DNA of 64,000 nucleotides, taken from an uncultured Bacteroidota bacterium (GTDB lineage Bacteria; Bacteroidota; Bacteroidia; Flavobacteriales; Flavobacteriaceae). The position numbers were made by a program, and so were the translations under genes. The notes beneath the pieces were generated by a model, which saw only the letters and a program-made list of their open reading frames with translations, was not told the origin of the DNA and did no database searches. Shown piece by piece: positions 9,641-17,431 of this stretch. The number at the start of each line of letters is the position of its first letter. The stretch's first letter is position 1. The stretch lies in the NCBI GenBank assembly GCA_902523635.1, contig CABZAE010000001.1, forward strand, positions 62,001-126,000, in the 5' to 3' direction.

Positions 9641-9868
9641 ATGAATACTGAAAAAAATATTATTAAAGTTAGGGTCCATGACGGTATAGTTGGACTTTTG
9701 AACATTGGTTCTATACTGTTAGCCAGTGAGTTTGGTTTAAACTGGATTTACATTGCTGTTGCAGTGGCTGTACTACAAATAGCGAGTCCGGTAACCAAAT
9801 TTTGCCCTGTTTACACTATCTTAAATAAGTTAATGCCTGATACAGATCCAATTCAAAATGGTAAATAA
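9641..9868 (+). CDS. DUF2892 (YgaP-like) small membrane protein
   Basis: A 75-residue protein with two hydrophobic helices (about 15-32 and 34-52). It matches the DUF2892 / YgaP transmembrane family, recognised from VRVHDGIVGLLNIGSILLA and the conserved SPVTKFCPVYTILNKLMP end containing one Cys. In other bacteria this domain is often attached to or beside rhodanese or sulfide-handling proteins, but none is here. It is the first gene of a tight run with DUF4440, VWA and AAA genes (6, 2 and 1 bp gaps) and lies divergent to a TetR gene. Its function in this setting is unknown. Confidence 0.8.
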   Translation: MNTEKNIIKVRVHDGIVGLLNIGSILLASEFGLNWIYIAVAVAVLQIASPVTKFCPVYTILNKLMPDTDPIQNGK

Positions 9869-9874
9869 AGTTGA

Positions 9875-10327
9875 ATGAATAAATTGAAATTTTTATTAAA
9901 TATTTATTTATTCTTCTTTTCCATTTATTTGATGTCACAGAATGCTACACATGAAAGAGATTCTCTTGAAATAATGAATGTCATGCAAATGCAAGAAAAC
10001 GCATGGAACTCAGGAAATATCGATTTGTTTATGGAAGGCTATTTAAAATCAAATTCTGTTGTTTTTTCCGGATCGAATGGACCGATCTATGGTTGGGAAG
10101 AAACAAAAAAAAAATACTTGATAAGCTATCCTAATAAAAAATCAATGGGTAATCTATCATTCAAAATCAATAGTTTGAACTCAGTAACCAATGAAGTCTC
10201 TTTAATGATTGGTGAGTATTATCTTAAAAGGAGTGATGATGATTCATCTGGATATTTTACACTGCTTTGGAAAAAAATTGATGGTAAATGGTTTATCGTC
10301 AGTGATCATACATCAGCTAAACAATAA
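9875..10327 (+). CDS. Exported DUF4440 / SnoaL-like (NTF2-fold) protein
   Basis: A 150-residue protein with a signal peptide (hydrophobic residues 5-20, then MSQ). A single NTF2-like domain follows: RDSLEIMNVMQMQENAWNSG, then the sheet region ending KKIDGKWFIVSDHTSAKQ, the usual end of DUF4440 proteins. Such domains bind small molecules or act as weakly characterised enzymes; no catalytic residues can be assigned. It is likely periplasmic and translated with its neighbours. Confidence 0.75.
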   Translation: MNKLKFLLNIYLFFFSIYLMSQNATHERDSLEIMNVMQMQENAWNSGNIDLFMEGYLKSNSVVFSGSNGPIYGWEETKKKYLISYPNKKSMGNLSFKINSLNSVTNEVSLMIGEYYLKRSDDDSSGYFTLLWKKIDGKWFIVSDHTSAKQ

Positions 10328-10329
10328 GA

Positions 10330-11445
10330 ATGAGTTTTTTAAACCAAACGGGATTTTTATTTAAAAATTATCTACCAAAACATCAAACACCATTTGAAAA
10401 GCTGTTTGATGTTTTTAAAGAATTAATTACGTATACCTCGGGTGATTTTGATGAAGCAATAAATTGGCTAAAGGAGCTTGATAAGGAATTTGTTTTGACT
10501 ACAGATGATTATTCAATTGATGATTTTATTGAGGACCTTTTAAAAAAGGGGTATATAAAGAAAGATTTAAATGATAAGGAAGGTAACAATGTTGGTCTAA
10601 CCGCAAAAACAGAAATGCTTCTAAGACAGCATGCCTTAAAGCAAATCTTTGGAAAAATGAAAAGAATTGGAAATGGAAATCATAATACCAATCATTCAGG
10701 ATCTGGAGAGAGCGATTCAGGTGATTTAAAGTCATACGAGTTTGGAGACTCCATTGAAAAAATATCCATAACAGAAACTATTAGGAACGCACAAATAAAT
10801 AGCGGAATAAATGAATTTAAATTATCTAAGGATGACCTTGTTGTCAATGATCAATATCATCAAGCACAGATGAGTACAGTTTTAATGATAGACATAAGCC
10901 ATAGTATGATTTTGTATGGTGAGGATAGGATTACACCAGCAAAAAAAGTAGCAATGGCTTTGTCAGAGTTTATAACCACCCGATATCCTAAAGACAAGTT
11001 AAATATCATTGTATTTGGTAATGATGCACGACCAATTTCAATTAAGGAGCTACCTTATTTGAAAGTTGGACCTTATCACACTAATACGGTTGCTGGACTA
11101 GAGCTTGCCATTGACATTCTTAGAAGAAATAGAAATTCAAACAAACAAATTTTTATGATAACCGACGGCAAACCAAGTTGCCTAAAACTTAGAGATGGTA
11201 GTTATTATAAAAATAGCAATGGACTTGATTCACATATAGTTGACAAGTGTTACAATATGGCACAGGTAGCTAGGAGACTCAATATACCAATAACTACTTT
11301 TATGATTGCACAAGATCCTTATCTGAAAAGTTTTGTTCAAGAATTTACGAAGGCTAACAAAGGAAAAGCCTTTTATACAGGACTAAAAGGGTTAGGAGAA
11401 ATGATCTTCGAAGATTATGAAAAAAACAGAAAAAAAAGATTGTAA
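10330..11445 (+). CDS. VWA-domain protein, partner of the downstream AAA ATPase
   Basis: A 371-residue cytoplasmic protein. Its C-terminal half is a von Willebrand factor A domain with a complete MIDAS metal site: D188, S190 and S192 in LMIDISHSM, Thr at 251-253 (HTNT) and D279 in MITDGKPS. The N-terminal half is helical, with a Gly/Ser/Asn-rich linker at about 114-132. VWA plus MoxR/chelatase-type ATPase pairs act as metal-insertion or complex-remodelling machines, the VWA protein choosing the target. No such target is identifiable here. The ATPase gene follows after 1 bp. Confidence 0.88.
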   Translation: MSFLNQTGFLFKNYLPKHQTPFEKLFDVFKELITYTSGDFDEAINWLKELDKEFVLTTDDYSIDDFIEDLLKKGYIKKDLNDKEGNNVGLTAKTEMLLRQHALKQIFGKMKRIGNGNHNTNHSGSGESDSGDLKSYEFGDSIEKISITETIRNAQINSGINEFKLSKDDLVVNDQYHQAQMSTVLMIDISHSMILYGEDRITPAKKVAMALSEFITTRYPKDKLNIIVFGNDARPISIKELPYLKVGPYHTNTVAGLELAIDILRRNRNSNKQIFMITDGKPSCLKLRDGSYYKNSNGLDSHIVDKCYNMAQVARRLNIPITTFMIAQDPYLKSFVQEFTKANKGKAFYTGLKGLGEMIFEDYEKNRKKRL

Positions 11446-11446
11446 A

Positions 11447-12898
11447 ATGAGTATTAATATAAAAACCTTAGGAGATCTAAAGAAGTCAAATTATGCCTAT
11501 AAGACTATTAAGCAGGAATTGTCAAATAACCTGCAAAATAACCTGTCTAATGGAATTTCATCTTTTGATGGTATACATGGATATGAGGATACAGTTATTC
11601 CAGACTTAGAAAGAGCGATACTTTCAGGTCATAATATAAATTTGCTAGGACTCAGGGGTCAAGCTAAAACAAAAATAGCTAGACAATTAATAAATCTTCT
11701 GGATGAATGGATTCCTGTAATTTCAGGATCAGACATTAATGATGATCCATTGAACCCAATTTCTTTCTATGGAAAAAATATGATTAAAGATTTAGGTGAC
11801 AAAACCCCAATTGAATGGTTACATAGAACTGATAGGTTCTATGAAAAGCTTGCAACACCTGATGTTACTGTAGCAGATCTAATTGGAGATGTAGATCCAA
11901 TAAAGGCTGCCAGTCTTAGATTATCATATTCAGATCAAAGAGTTATACATTTTGGAATGATTCCAAGAGCTCATCGATCGATATTTGTTTTAAATGAGCT
12001 TCCAGATTTACAGGCAAGAATACAAGTTTCCCTCTTCTCAATATTGCAGGAAGGTGAAATTCAAATAAGGGGCTTCAAAATGAGACTTCCTTTAGACTTA
12101 CAATTTATTTTTACTGCTAATCCTGAGGATTATACAAATAGAGGAAGTATAGTCACTCCTCTAAAAGATAGAATAGGATCTCAAATTATGACACATTATC
12201 CAAAAAATTTAGAGATCGCAAAAAAAATTACAAATCAAGAATCAAATCTAGATAAGTTCAAAAATATACATGTGCCAGATTTAGCTAAAAATTTGATCGA
12301 ACAAATTAGTTTTGAAGCTAGGGAAAGTGTTTACATAGATCCCAAGAGTGGTGTTAGTGCCAGGTTAAGTATTTCAGCATACGAAAATCTAATGAGTTCT
12401 TCACTGAGAAGAATGTTGGTTAACAATGAAAGTAAAACTACTGTTAGAATGACTGATTTTAATGCTGTTATATCCTCAATTAATGGTAAAATTGAATTGG
12501 TTTATGAGGGTGAACAGGAGGGGGCCACGGAGATTTCCAGATTGTTGATAATTGAATCTTGTAAAACGTTTTTTACTAAATTCTTTCCAAAGATTAAAAA
12601 GTTAAATAAAGAGGGTTACGTTGACCCATATTCAGAAATAAAAGATTGGTTTAAGAATAGTGAACTTTTTATTGATGAAAATCTGGACAATAAGTCCTAT
12701 GATGATACTTTTAAAACAATTGGAGTTCTAAAAAAGTTTGTAAAAAATCATGTCAAGGAGTTAGATCCCAAAGATTTAAATTTCATGTGTGAATTTTTAC
12801 TTTGGGGTTTATCTGCACATAAAAAAATTTCAATTACAAGAACGTCAAGGGGTTTGAGTTTCAATGACTCATTTTCTGAATTTATAAACGGTATCTAA
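11447..12898 (+). CDS. MoxR / magnesium-chelatase-like AAA+ ATPase
   Basis: I use the ATG at 11447, 1 bp after the VWA stop; an in-frame ATG at 11417 would add 10 Lys-rich residues inside the VWA gene. The 483-residue protein has a variant Walker A, GLRGQAKT (68-75), with Ala where Gly is usual. Walker B is IFVLNE (179-184), Asn replacing the first acidic residue. The following ELPDLQARIQ, sensor N225 in FTANPEDYTNRG and the TPLKDRIG arginine-finger region are clear. These variants appear to be family traits rather than damage, because the whole motif set is intact. It probably remodels or loads a target together with the VWA protein. Confidence 0.88.
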   Translation: MSINIKTLGDLKKSNYAYKTIKQELSNNLQNNLSNGISSFDGIHGYEDTVIPDLERAILSGHNINLLGLRGQAKTKIARQLINLLDEWIPVISGSDINDDPLNPISFYGKNMIKDLGDKTPIEWLHRTDRFYEKLATPDVTVADLIGDVDPIKAASLRLSYSDQRVIHFGMIPRAHRSIFVLNELPDLQARIQVSLFSILQEGEIQIRGFKMRLPLDLQFIFTANPEDYTNRGSIVTPLKDRIGSQIMTHYPKNLEIAKKITNQESNLDKFKNIHVPDLAKNLIEQISFEARESVYIDPKSGVSARLSISAYENLMSSSLRRMLVNNESKTTVRMTDFNAVISSINGKIELVYEGEQEGATEISRLLIIESCKTFFTKFFPKIKKLNKEGYVDPYSEIKDWFKNSELFIDENLDNKSYDDTFKTIGVLKKFVKNHVKELDPKDLNFMCEFLLWGLSAHKKISITRTSRGLSFNDSFSEFINGI

Positions 12899-12934
12899 TA
12901 ATATTCTCGTAATTTTATACTAAAATAATTTTAT

Positions 12935-13285
12935 ATGAATCCAACTAAAGCAAATCTTTTAAATTCTGTAATGTTGATAGCTATTGGTGGTTGGGGTTAT
13001 TTTGATGGAGACGGAAAATCAATGACCGCATTAATTCCAGTTATATTTGGCTTAGTGTTATTGCTTTGTAATAATGGTATAAAAAATCAAAATAAAATAA
13101 TTGCTCATATCGCTGTTTTAGCAACTTTTATTTGTATTGTAGGTTTATTTATGCCTCTCAAGGGAGCGATAGAAAGAGGAAATGACATGGCGATTGTAAG
13201 AGTTACTGCTATGATTATTTCCGGCCTTATAGCTTTAATCTTTTTTATTAAAAGCTTTATCGATAACAGAAAAGCTTCTAAATAA
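12935..13285 (+). CDS. Small integral membrane protein of unknown function
   Basis: A 116-residue protein with four hydrophobic segments (about 8-22, 30-46, 56-76 and 87-107), short loops and a basic C-terminus (NRKASK). It has no signal peptide and no motif I recognise. The pattern is reminiscent of small four-helix TMEM14-like proteins, but that is only a shape comparison. It lies 36 bp after the AAA ATPase on the same strand and ends at a terminator, so it may be the last gene of that operon. Confidence 0.7.
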   Translation: MNPTKANLLNSVMLIAIGGWGYFDGDGKSMTALIPVIFGLVLLLCNNGIKNQNKIIAHIAVLATFICIVGLFMPLKGAIERGNDMAIVRVTAMIISGLIALIFFIKSFIDNRKASK

Positions 13286-13315
13286 AATAACCCCCAAAAT
13301 AGCTTGGAGGTTATT
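13286..13315. terminator. Bidirectional terminator between convergent genes
   Basis: AATAACCCCCAA (13286-13297) and TTGGAGGTTATT (13304-13315) form a 12-bp stem with one mismatch. It is flanked by A-rich sequence on one side and T-rich on the other, so it can terminate both the small membrane protein gene and the convergent TPR gene. Confidence 0.75.
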
Positions 13316-13326
13316 TTCATTAAAAT

Positions 13327-14448
13327 TTATTGGGGAATTCCAGCTCCTCCGAATGGAGCATAGTTTGTGTGAACCATTTTCCAACCAGTGTTTGTCGCTA
13401 TCCAAACAGCTGAAGCTCTAGTGCTGTAATCAACTTTCTCTTTGGATTCATTTAATGTAAATGATCCTTTTGCATAAAATGTGAGAACAGCCATTGACAT
13501 ATCTGGCGAAAAATGTACATCGATATCATTTAGCTTAAATTCATTCCATGTAAAATTGGTTTCTTGTAAAAATCTTTCTTCCGTTTGCTCATAGAACTTA
13601 GTCAGGTTTGAATCTCCAGCTGTAACAACCATATCATCAGTTATGTATTTTTTCCATTCTTCTAGGTTTTGTTCTTCAATAGCATCCTGAACTGCAATTT
13701 GAGCTTCTTTCAATGAATTGGTCAATCCCTCGATATTACGATTTCTAGCGTAAATTACAAGATTTTGATAATAAGGCGATGCAAATGGCGCAATATCATA
13801 TGCCTGTAATTGACTGTTTACAGCTTTTGTGTAATCACCTTCCATTGCAGCAATTTCGGCTCTAGAATCTTTGGCGTTTGGACCATCATGAATACTTAAA
13901 GATTTAGAAATAGCATTGTAGGCTGCATCATAATTTCCCTGCCTTGCATATTCATATGCTAGTGCATTATGGGCACTCGCAGAAAGCTCTGGAAACTTAG
14001 AAGCAAAACTTTTCATTCCTTCAAAATTATTATAACGAGTTGCCAACCAATTTATTAATGCGCTTTCGGGGTAAAGTTTCAATGCTTTTTGTGAAGCCTC
14101 ATTAAATTTGTTGTTTGGGGTGGATAGGAGCATAAACCAAGCTTTCTCAACCTCATTCAAATTATTAGTATTAACATTTTGAAGTTTTTTGGCTCTTGAA
14201 CCCCAATTTGAATTATTGCTTGCAGCAGCCGCTGATACTAACTTTGCACAATCACAGTTTTCGTCAATCAAAAGGGCTGCATCTGCCATTCCAACAGCCA
14301 TTAAATGTTCTAAATTAGCCAAGTGTGTTATTGCCTGATTTACTATTTCAGATGCTTTTTTATTGCAAGACATGTTATCTACCCATTGTTGTGAATACCC
14401 AGTCAAAGTAAAACCTATTAACACGAGTGTGTAAATATATTTTTTCAT
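13327..14448 (-). CDS. Exported TPR protein with C-terminal SnoaL/DUF4440-like domain
   Basis: A 373-residue protein. The signal peptide MKKYIYTLVLIGFTLTGYSQ is followed by alpha-helical tetratricopeptide-like repeats over about residues 30-245; ALAYEYARQGNYDAAYNAIS and AEIAAMEGDYTKAVNSQLQ are clear TPR units. Residues about 255-365 form an NTF2/SnoaL-type domain ending TGWKMVHTNYAPFGG. The combination suggests a periplasmic stress or assembly factor, but no function is known to me. It is monocistronic, ending at the shared terminator and divergent from azurin. A second NTF2-like protein lies 3 kb away. Confidence 0.75.
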   Translation of the reverse strand: MKKYIYTLVLIGFTLTGYSQQWVDNMSCNKKASEIVNQAITHLANLEHLMAVGMADAALLIDENCDCAKLVSAAAASNNSNWGSRAKKLQNVNTNNLNEVEKAWFMLLSTPNNKFNEASQKALKLYPESALINWLATRYNNFEGMKSFASKFPELSASAHNALAYEYARQGNYDAAYNAISKSLSIHDGPNAKDSRAEIAAMEGDYTKAVNSQLQAYDIAPFASPYYQNLVIYARNRNIEGLTNSLKEAQIAVQDAIEEQNLEEWKKYITDDMVVTAGDSNLTKFYEQTEERFLQETNFTWNEFKLNDIDVHFSPDMSMAVLTFYAKGSFTLNESKEKVDYSTRASAVWIATNTGWKMVHTNYAPFGGAGIPQ

Positions 14449-14511
14449 TTTTTAAATTTTCCGTTAAGATATCAAAAAAATAAATACATACGGGTCGGGA
14501 TGTTTATTTAT

Positions 14512-14541
14512 TTTGATTTTTTCAAAGTTATTGTAAATTTG
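14512..14541 (+). promoter_or_regulatory. Bacteroidota-type promoter of the azurin gene
   Basis: TTTG at 14512-14515 (-33) and TAAATTTG at 14534-14541 (-7, full TAnnTTTG match) are separated by 18 bp. The ATG lies 18 bp after the -7 box. This is the best complete promoter in the window. Confidence 0.65.
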
Positions 14542-14559
14542 CCAACCTAAAATAATTAT

Positions 14560-15045
14560 ATGAAAATAAAAGTCTCCATTTTATTTATTTGTTTTTTGGT
14601 TGTGTTTGGTTGTAATGACACCCCAAAAAAAGAATCCAAACCAACAACACTTGAAGTTATAGAAAAAAAAGCTAAAGAATTGAATTTGATTCTAAATTCC
14701 AATGATCAGATGCAATTTGATAAAAAAGTTTTATCTGCTTCACCTGGTCAAAAGGTTACATTAACATTGAATCACACGGGAAGAGGAAATAAAATGATAA
14801 TGGGTCACAATTTTGTTTTATTGAAAAGTGGAATAGATGTTGATGATTTTGCAAGGAGAGCAGTGGAGGCAATTGATTCAGAATACATTCCTGAAGGTGA
14901 TGAAATGATTGCATACACCACACTCATTGGAGGAGGCGAAACTACAAGTGTAACTTTTGAAGCGCCCTCGACTGGCATTTACACTTTCATTTGTACTTTT
15001 CCTGCTCATTATCAACTGATGAAGGGGCAATTGATAGTAAAATAA
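14560..15045 (+). CDS. Azurin-type blue copper lipoprotein
   Basis: A 161-residue protein with lipoprotein Cys18 (VVFGC) followed by a 40-residue linker and an azurin/cupredoxin domain. The type I copper ligands are visible as His83 (MGHNFVLL), Cys145, His150 and Met154 in FICTFPAHYQLMKG. The azurin-specific acidic helix FARRAVEAIDSEYIPEGDEM is present. It carries single electrons in the periplasm, probably between respiratory complexes and a terminal acceptor such as a cytochrome c oxidase or peroxidase. It is a single-gene unit with its own promoter. Confidence 0.93.
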   Translation: MKIKVSILFICFLVVFGCNDTPKKESKPTTLEVIEKKAKELNLILNSNDQMQFDKKVLSASPGQKVTLTLNHTGRGNKMIMGHNFVLLKSGIDVDDFARRAVEAIDSEYIPEGDEMIAYTTLIGGGETTSVTFEAPSTGIYTFICTFPAHYQLMKGQLIVK

Positions 15046-15064
15046 GTCTTAAACATATTTTTAG

Positions 15065-16072
15065 TTATTGACATAATTTTGTTGTCTTGACACCAAGCTG
15101 CGAAAACTGATTGTGAATTGTTTTCAATAGGCTAAAAGTCCCAAAAGAATCTTGGCCAAGTTCCCATATCATAATTCCACCTACTTTTTCTGAAGCTAAT
15201 TTTACTTTGGATTTTATCGTAAGCCTACCATTATAAAATTTTGAACCTACATTATCAATGTCAGCATAATTTTGATTAGATGAAACCATACTTGAATACG
15301 TAAATGCTGTAACGTTATTGGAGTTTGAAAAATCATATCCGTAAAAAGGGACACCAAGTGTTAGTTTGTTGGCAGAAACACCAACTGTTTTTATCCAAAA
15401 ATCAATAGATTGAACTGCATGTAAGTAAGAGCTGTGTTGTCCTTTGTTAGTTGGATTCCATGGGCCAGTAAAGTCGTAAGCCATAATATGAATTAAATCA
15501 AATAACCTAAGTGTTTCATCACTGATGTTGTTAAATCTTGTAGTTGCTGGTAAAGCTGCTGTCAATGTTTTGGAGTGTTTTTTTAGTTCAGAGTGAAGTT
15601 TTGACACAAAATTGTTGTAACCGGATGTTACATTATCCCATTCAAGATCGACATCCACACCATCAATTTTATTATCCAAAACATATTGAACAATGTTTGA
15701 AACAAAACCTGAAACATTTCCAGGGTTATCAATTAGGTTTTTCCAGTTTTTAGCTTGGGCATTGGTCAGTACTCCACCTGCAAGTGAAATACAAATAATA
15801 ATATTAGGATTATTGTTTTTAGCTTCACTAACAATAGAAGAAATGTCAGGCATAATAATTTTACCATTTGCATCTGGATTAGCAAATGCAATATTTAAAT
15901 GTGTTAGTTTACAGTAATCGATTTTTTTGTTTAGATCAAATCTCCAGGTTGGTAAATAACCAACTATCAAAGAATTTTTTGATACATCCTCAGAAATAGC
16001 ATCAATCTCATTATCTTTTGAACACGAAATAATTAAGCAGAAAAAAAAATAAAAAAAAATAGTTTTTTTCAT
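15065..16072 (-). CDS. GH18-family chitinase-like lipoprotein
   Basis: A 335-residue protein with lipoprotein Cys17 (LIISC) and a single TIM-barrel glycoside hydrolase 18 domain from about residue 35. The catalytic DxxDxDxE motif is intact: D137, D140, D142 and acid E144 in DGVDVDLEWD. Other family marks are SLAGG (about 96-100) and MAYDFTGPW. It lacks carbohydrate-binding modules, so it is more likely to act on soluble chito-oligosaccharides or glycoprotein glycans (endo-beta-N-acetylglucosaminidase type) than on crystalline chitin. It starts 2 bp after the acyl-CoA dehydrogenase, an odd operon partner. Confidence 0.92.
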   Translation of the reverse strand: MKKTIFFYFFFCLIISCSKDNEIDAISEDVSKNSLIVGYLPTWRFDLNKKIDYCKLTHLNIAFANPDANGKIIMPDISSIVSEAKNNNPNIIICISLAGGVLTNAQAKNWKNLIDNPGNVSGFVSNIVQYVLDNKIDGVDVDLEWDNVTSGYNNFVSKLHSELKKHSKTLTAALPATTRFNNISDETLRLFDLIHIMAYDFTGPWNPTNKGQHSSYLHAVQSIDFWIKTVGVSANKLTLGVPFYGYDFSNSNNVTAFTYSSMVSSNQNYADIDNVGSKFYNGRLTIKSKVKLASEKVGGIMIWELGQDSFGTFSLLKTIHNQFSQLGVKTTKLCQ

Positions 16073-16074
16073 CT

Positions 16075-17244
16075 TTAATGTAAAAGCCCTTCTGCTATGA
16101 TTTTCTTTCTGATCTCTGTAGTTCCAGCTCCAATGTCAAGAAGTTTATTGGATCTGTATAAACGATTTATTTCACTCTCCCACATGTAACCCATTCCCCC
16201 ATGAATCTGAACAGCCTCGTCTAAAACTTTGTTTGATGTGGTGGATGCAAACATAACAGCAGCGGATGAATTGATATGAATCTCTCCTTTACCAGCAAGT
16301 TTTTTGTCAATGTTATCACATTCTGATAAAACCGAATAGACTATTGATTTAATTGCTTTGACCCAAGTATAAATATCTGCAATTTTTGATTGAATCATTT
16401 GAAAACTTGAAATTGGTTTTCCAAATTGTTCTCTGATTTTAGCATACTCAATTGAAATTTCTAGAGCTCTTTCGCTAATACCTAAGCAAATCGGTGCTAT
16501 CATTGCACGCTCAAAATCCAAACCATTCATGATCGTAATATGACCTGTACCTTCTTCACCAATCATATTTTCAATAGGTACTTCAACATTATCAAAAAAT
16601 AATTCAGCTGTTTGACTTCCTCTGTAACCCATTTTTCTCAATTTGGAAACGACTTTAAATCCATTTGTTTTTGTTTCAACAACAAAAGCAGAAATTCCTT
16701 TGTTCCCTTTACTTGTATCAGTTTTAGCATAAACTAAAATAACATCGGCAATAGCTCCATTAGTTATGTATGTTTTACTACCATTTAAAACATATTTATT
16801 TCCATTTTTAACAGCAGTTGTTTTCATTGAACCCAATGCATCTGACCCGGCGCCTGGCTCGGTCAAACCTAAGCATCCAATTAAATCACCACTACAAAGC
16901 TTTTTAACATATTTTTCTCTAACAAAATCTGATCCGTTTCTGTACATATTGTCAAGACACAAATTGTCATGGGCTACCCAACTTAGTGCCAAAGCATGGT
17001 TCCATTTACCAAAGGCTTGGCAAACCAATCCGGCTTGAAGGTAAGACATTCCAGCACCTCCATATTTTGAATCTACTGTGAGACCAAGTAAACCAAGGTT
17101 ACCCATTTTTTTGAATATCCCATTTGGCCACCACTCATCATTATCCATTTTTTCAGAGAGAGGGTAAAGCTCTTTCTTGCCAAATTGATTAGCTGTTTCA
17201 AAAATCGCTATTTGATCAGAATTTAATTTGAATTGATTTGTCAT
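16075..17244 (-). CDS. Acyl-CoA dehydrogenase, isovaleryl-CoA dehydrogenase-like
   Basis: A 389-residue FAD flavoenzyme with the full N-helical, beta and C-helical acyl-CoA dehydrogenase layout (LGLTEPGAGSD; GMGYMWESEINRLYRS). The catalytic base appears at Glu245 in GLDFERAM. The position used by medium-chain enzymes is Ala373 in IGAGTTEIR. That arrangement is characteristic of isovaleryl-CoA dehydrogenase and relatives, so a role in leucine breakdown is likely. It would feed the HMG-CoA lyase encoded at 54 kb. Electron transfer flavoprotein genes are not in the window. It is transcribed ahead of the GH18 gene. Confidence 0.88.
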   Translation of the reverse strand: MTNQFKLNSDQIAIFETANQFGKKELYPLSEKMDNDEWWPNGIFKKMGNLGLLGLTVDSKYGGAGMSYLQAGLVCQAFGKWNHALALSWVAHDNLCLDNMYRNGSDFVREKYVKKLCSGDLIGCLGLTEPGAGSDALGSMKTTAVKNGNKYVLNGSKTYITNGAIADVILVYAKTDTSKGNKGISAFVVETKTNGFKVVSKLRKMGYRGSQTAELFFDNVEVPIENMIGEEGTGHITIMNGLDFERAMIAPICLGISERALEISIEYAKIREQFGKPISSFQMIQSKIADIYTWVKAIKSIVYSVLSECDNIDKKLAGKGEIHINSSAAVMFASTTSNKVLDEAVQIHGGMGYMWESEINRLYRSNKLLDIGAGTTEIRKKIIAEGLLH

Positions 17245-17352
17245 TAGAAAATAATGTGTAATAATAAAATTATTTTGTATAAATACCTACAGTTAACAAA
17301 AAAAATACCATAATATTTTCTAATATTAAAATTTAATTTTATTATAAAATCT

Positions 17353-17360
17353 TAAGTTTG
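17353..17360 (+). promoter_or_regulatory. Candidate -7 box upstream of the DUF1080 gene
   Basis: TAAGTTTG matches TAnnTTTG and would give a leader of about 65 bases. No -33 box is evident. The remaining divergent gap 17245-17431 is AT-rich and holds nothing else I recognise. Confidence 0.3.
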
Positions 17361-17431
17361 TTAAAGTTGTGTTTTTTTTGAAATAAAATTCTATTAATTA
17401 TTTTTTAATTTGAACAGAAAGTGAAAAAAAT

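Noticed and set aside
9641-12898. VWA/AAA operon as an antiviral defence system
   Set aside because: No nuclease, protease effector, integrase or defence-island neighbour is present; the ATPase is a widespread MoxR/chelatase-like type.
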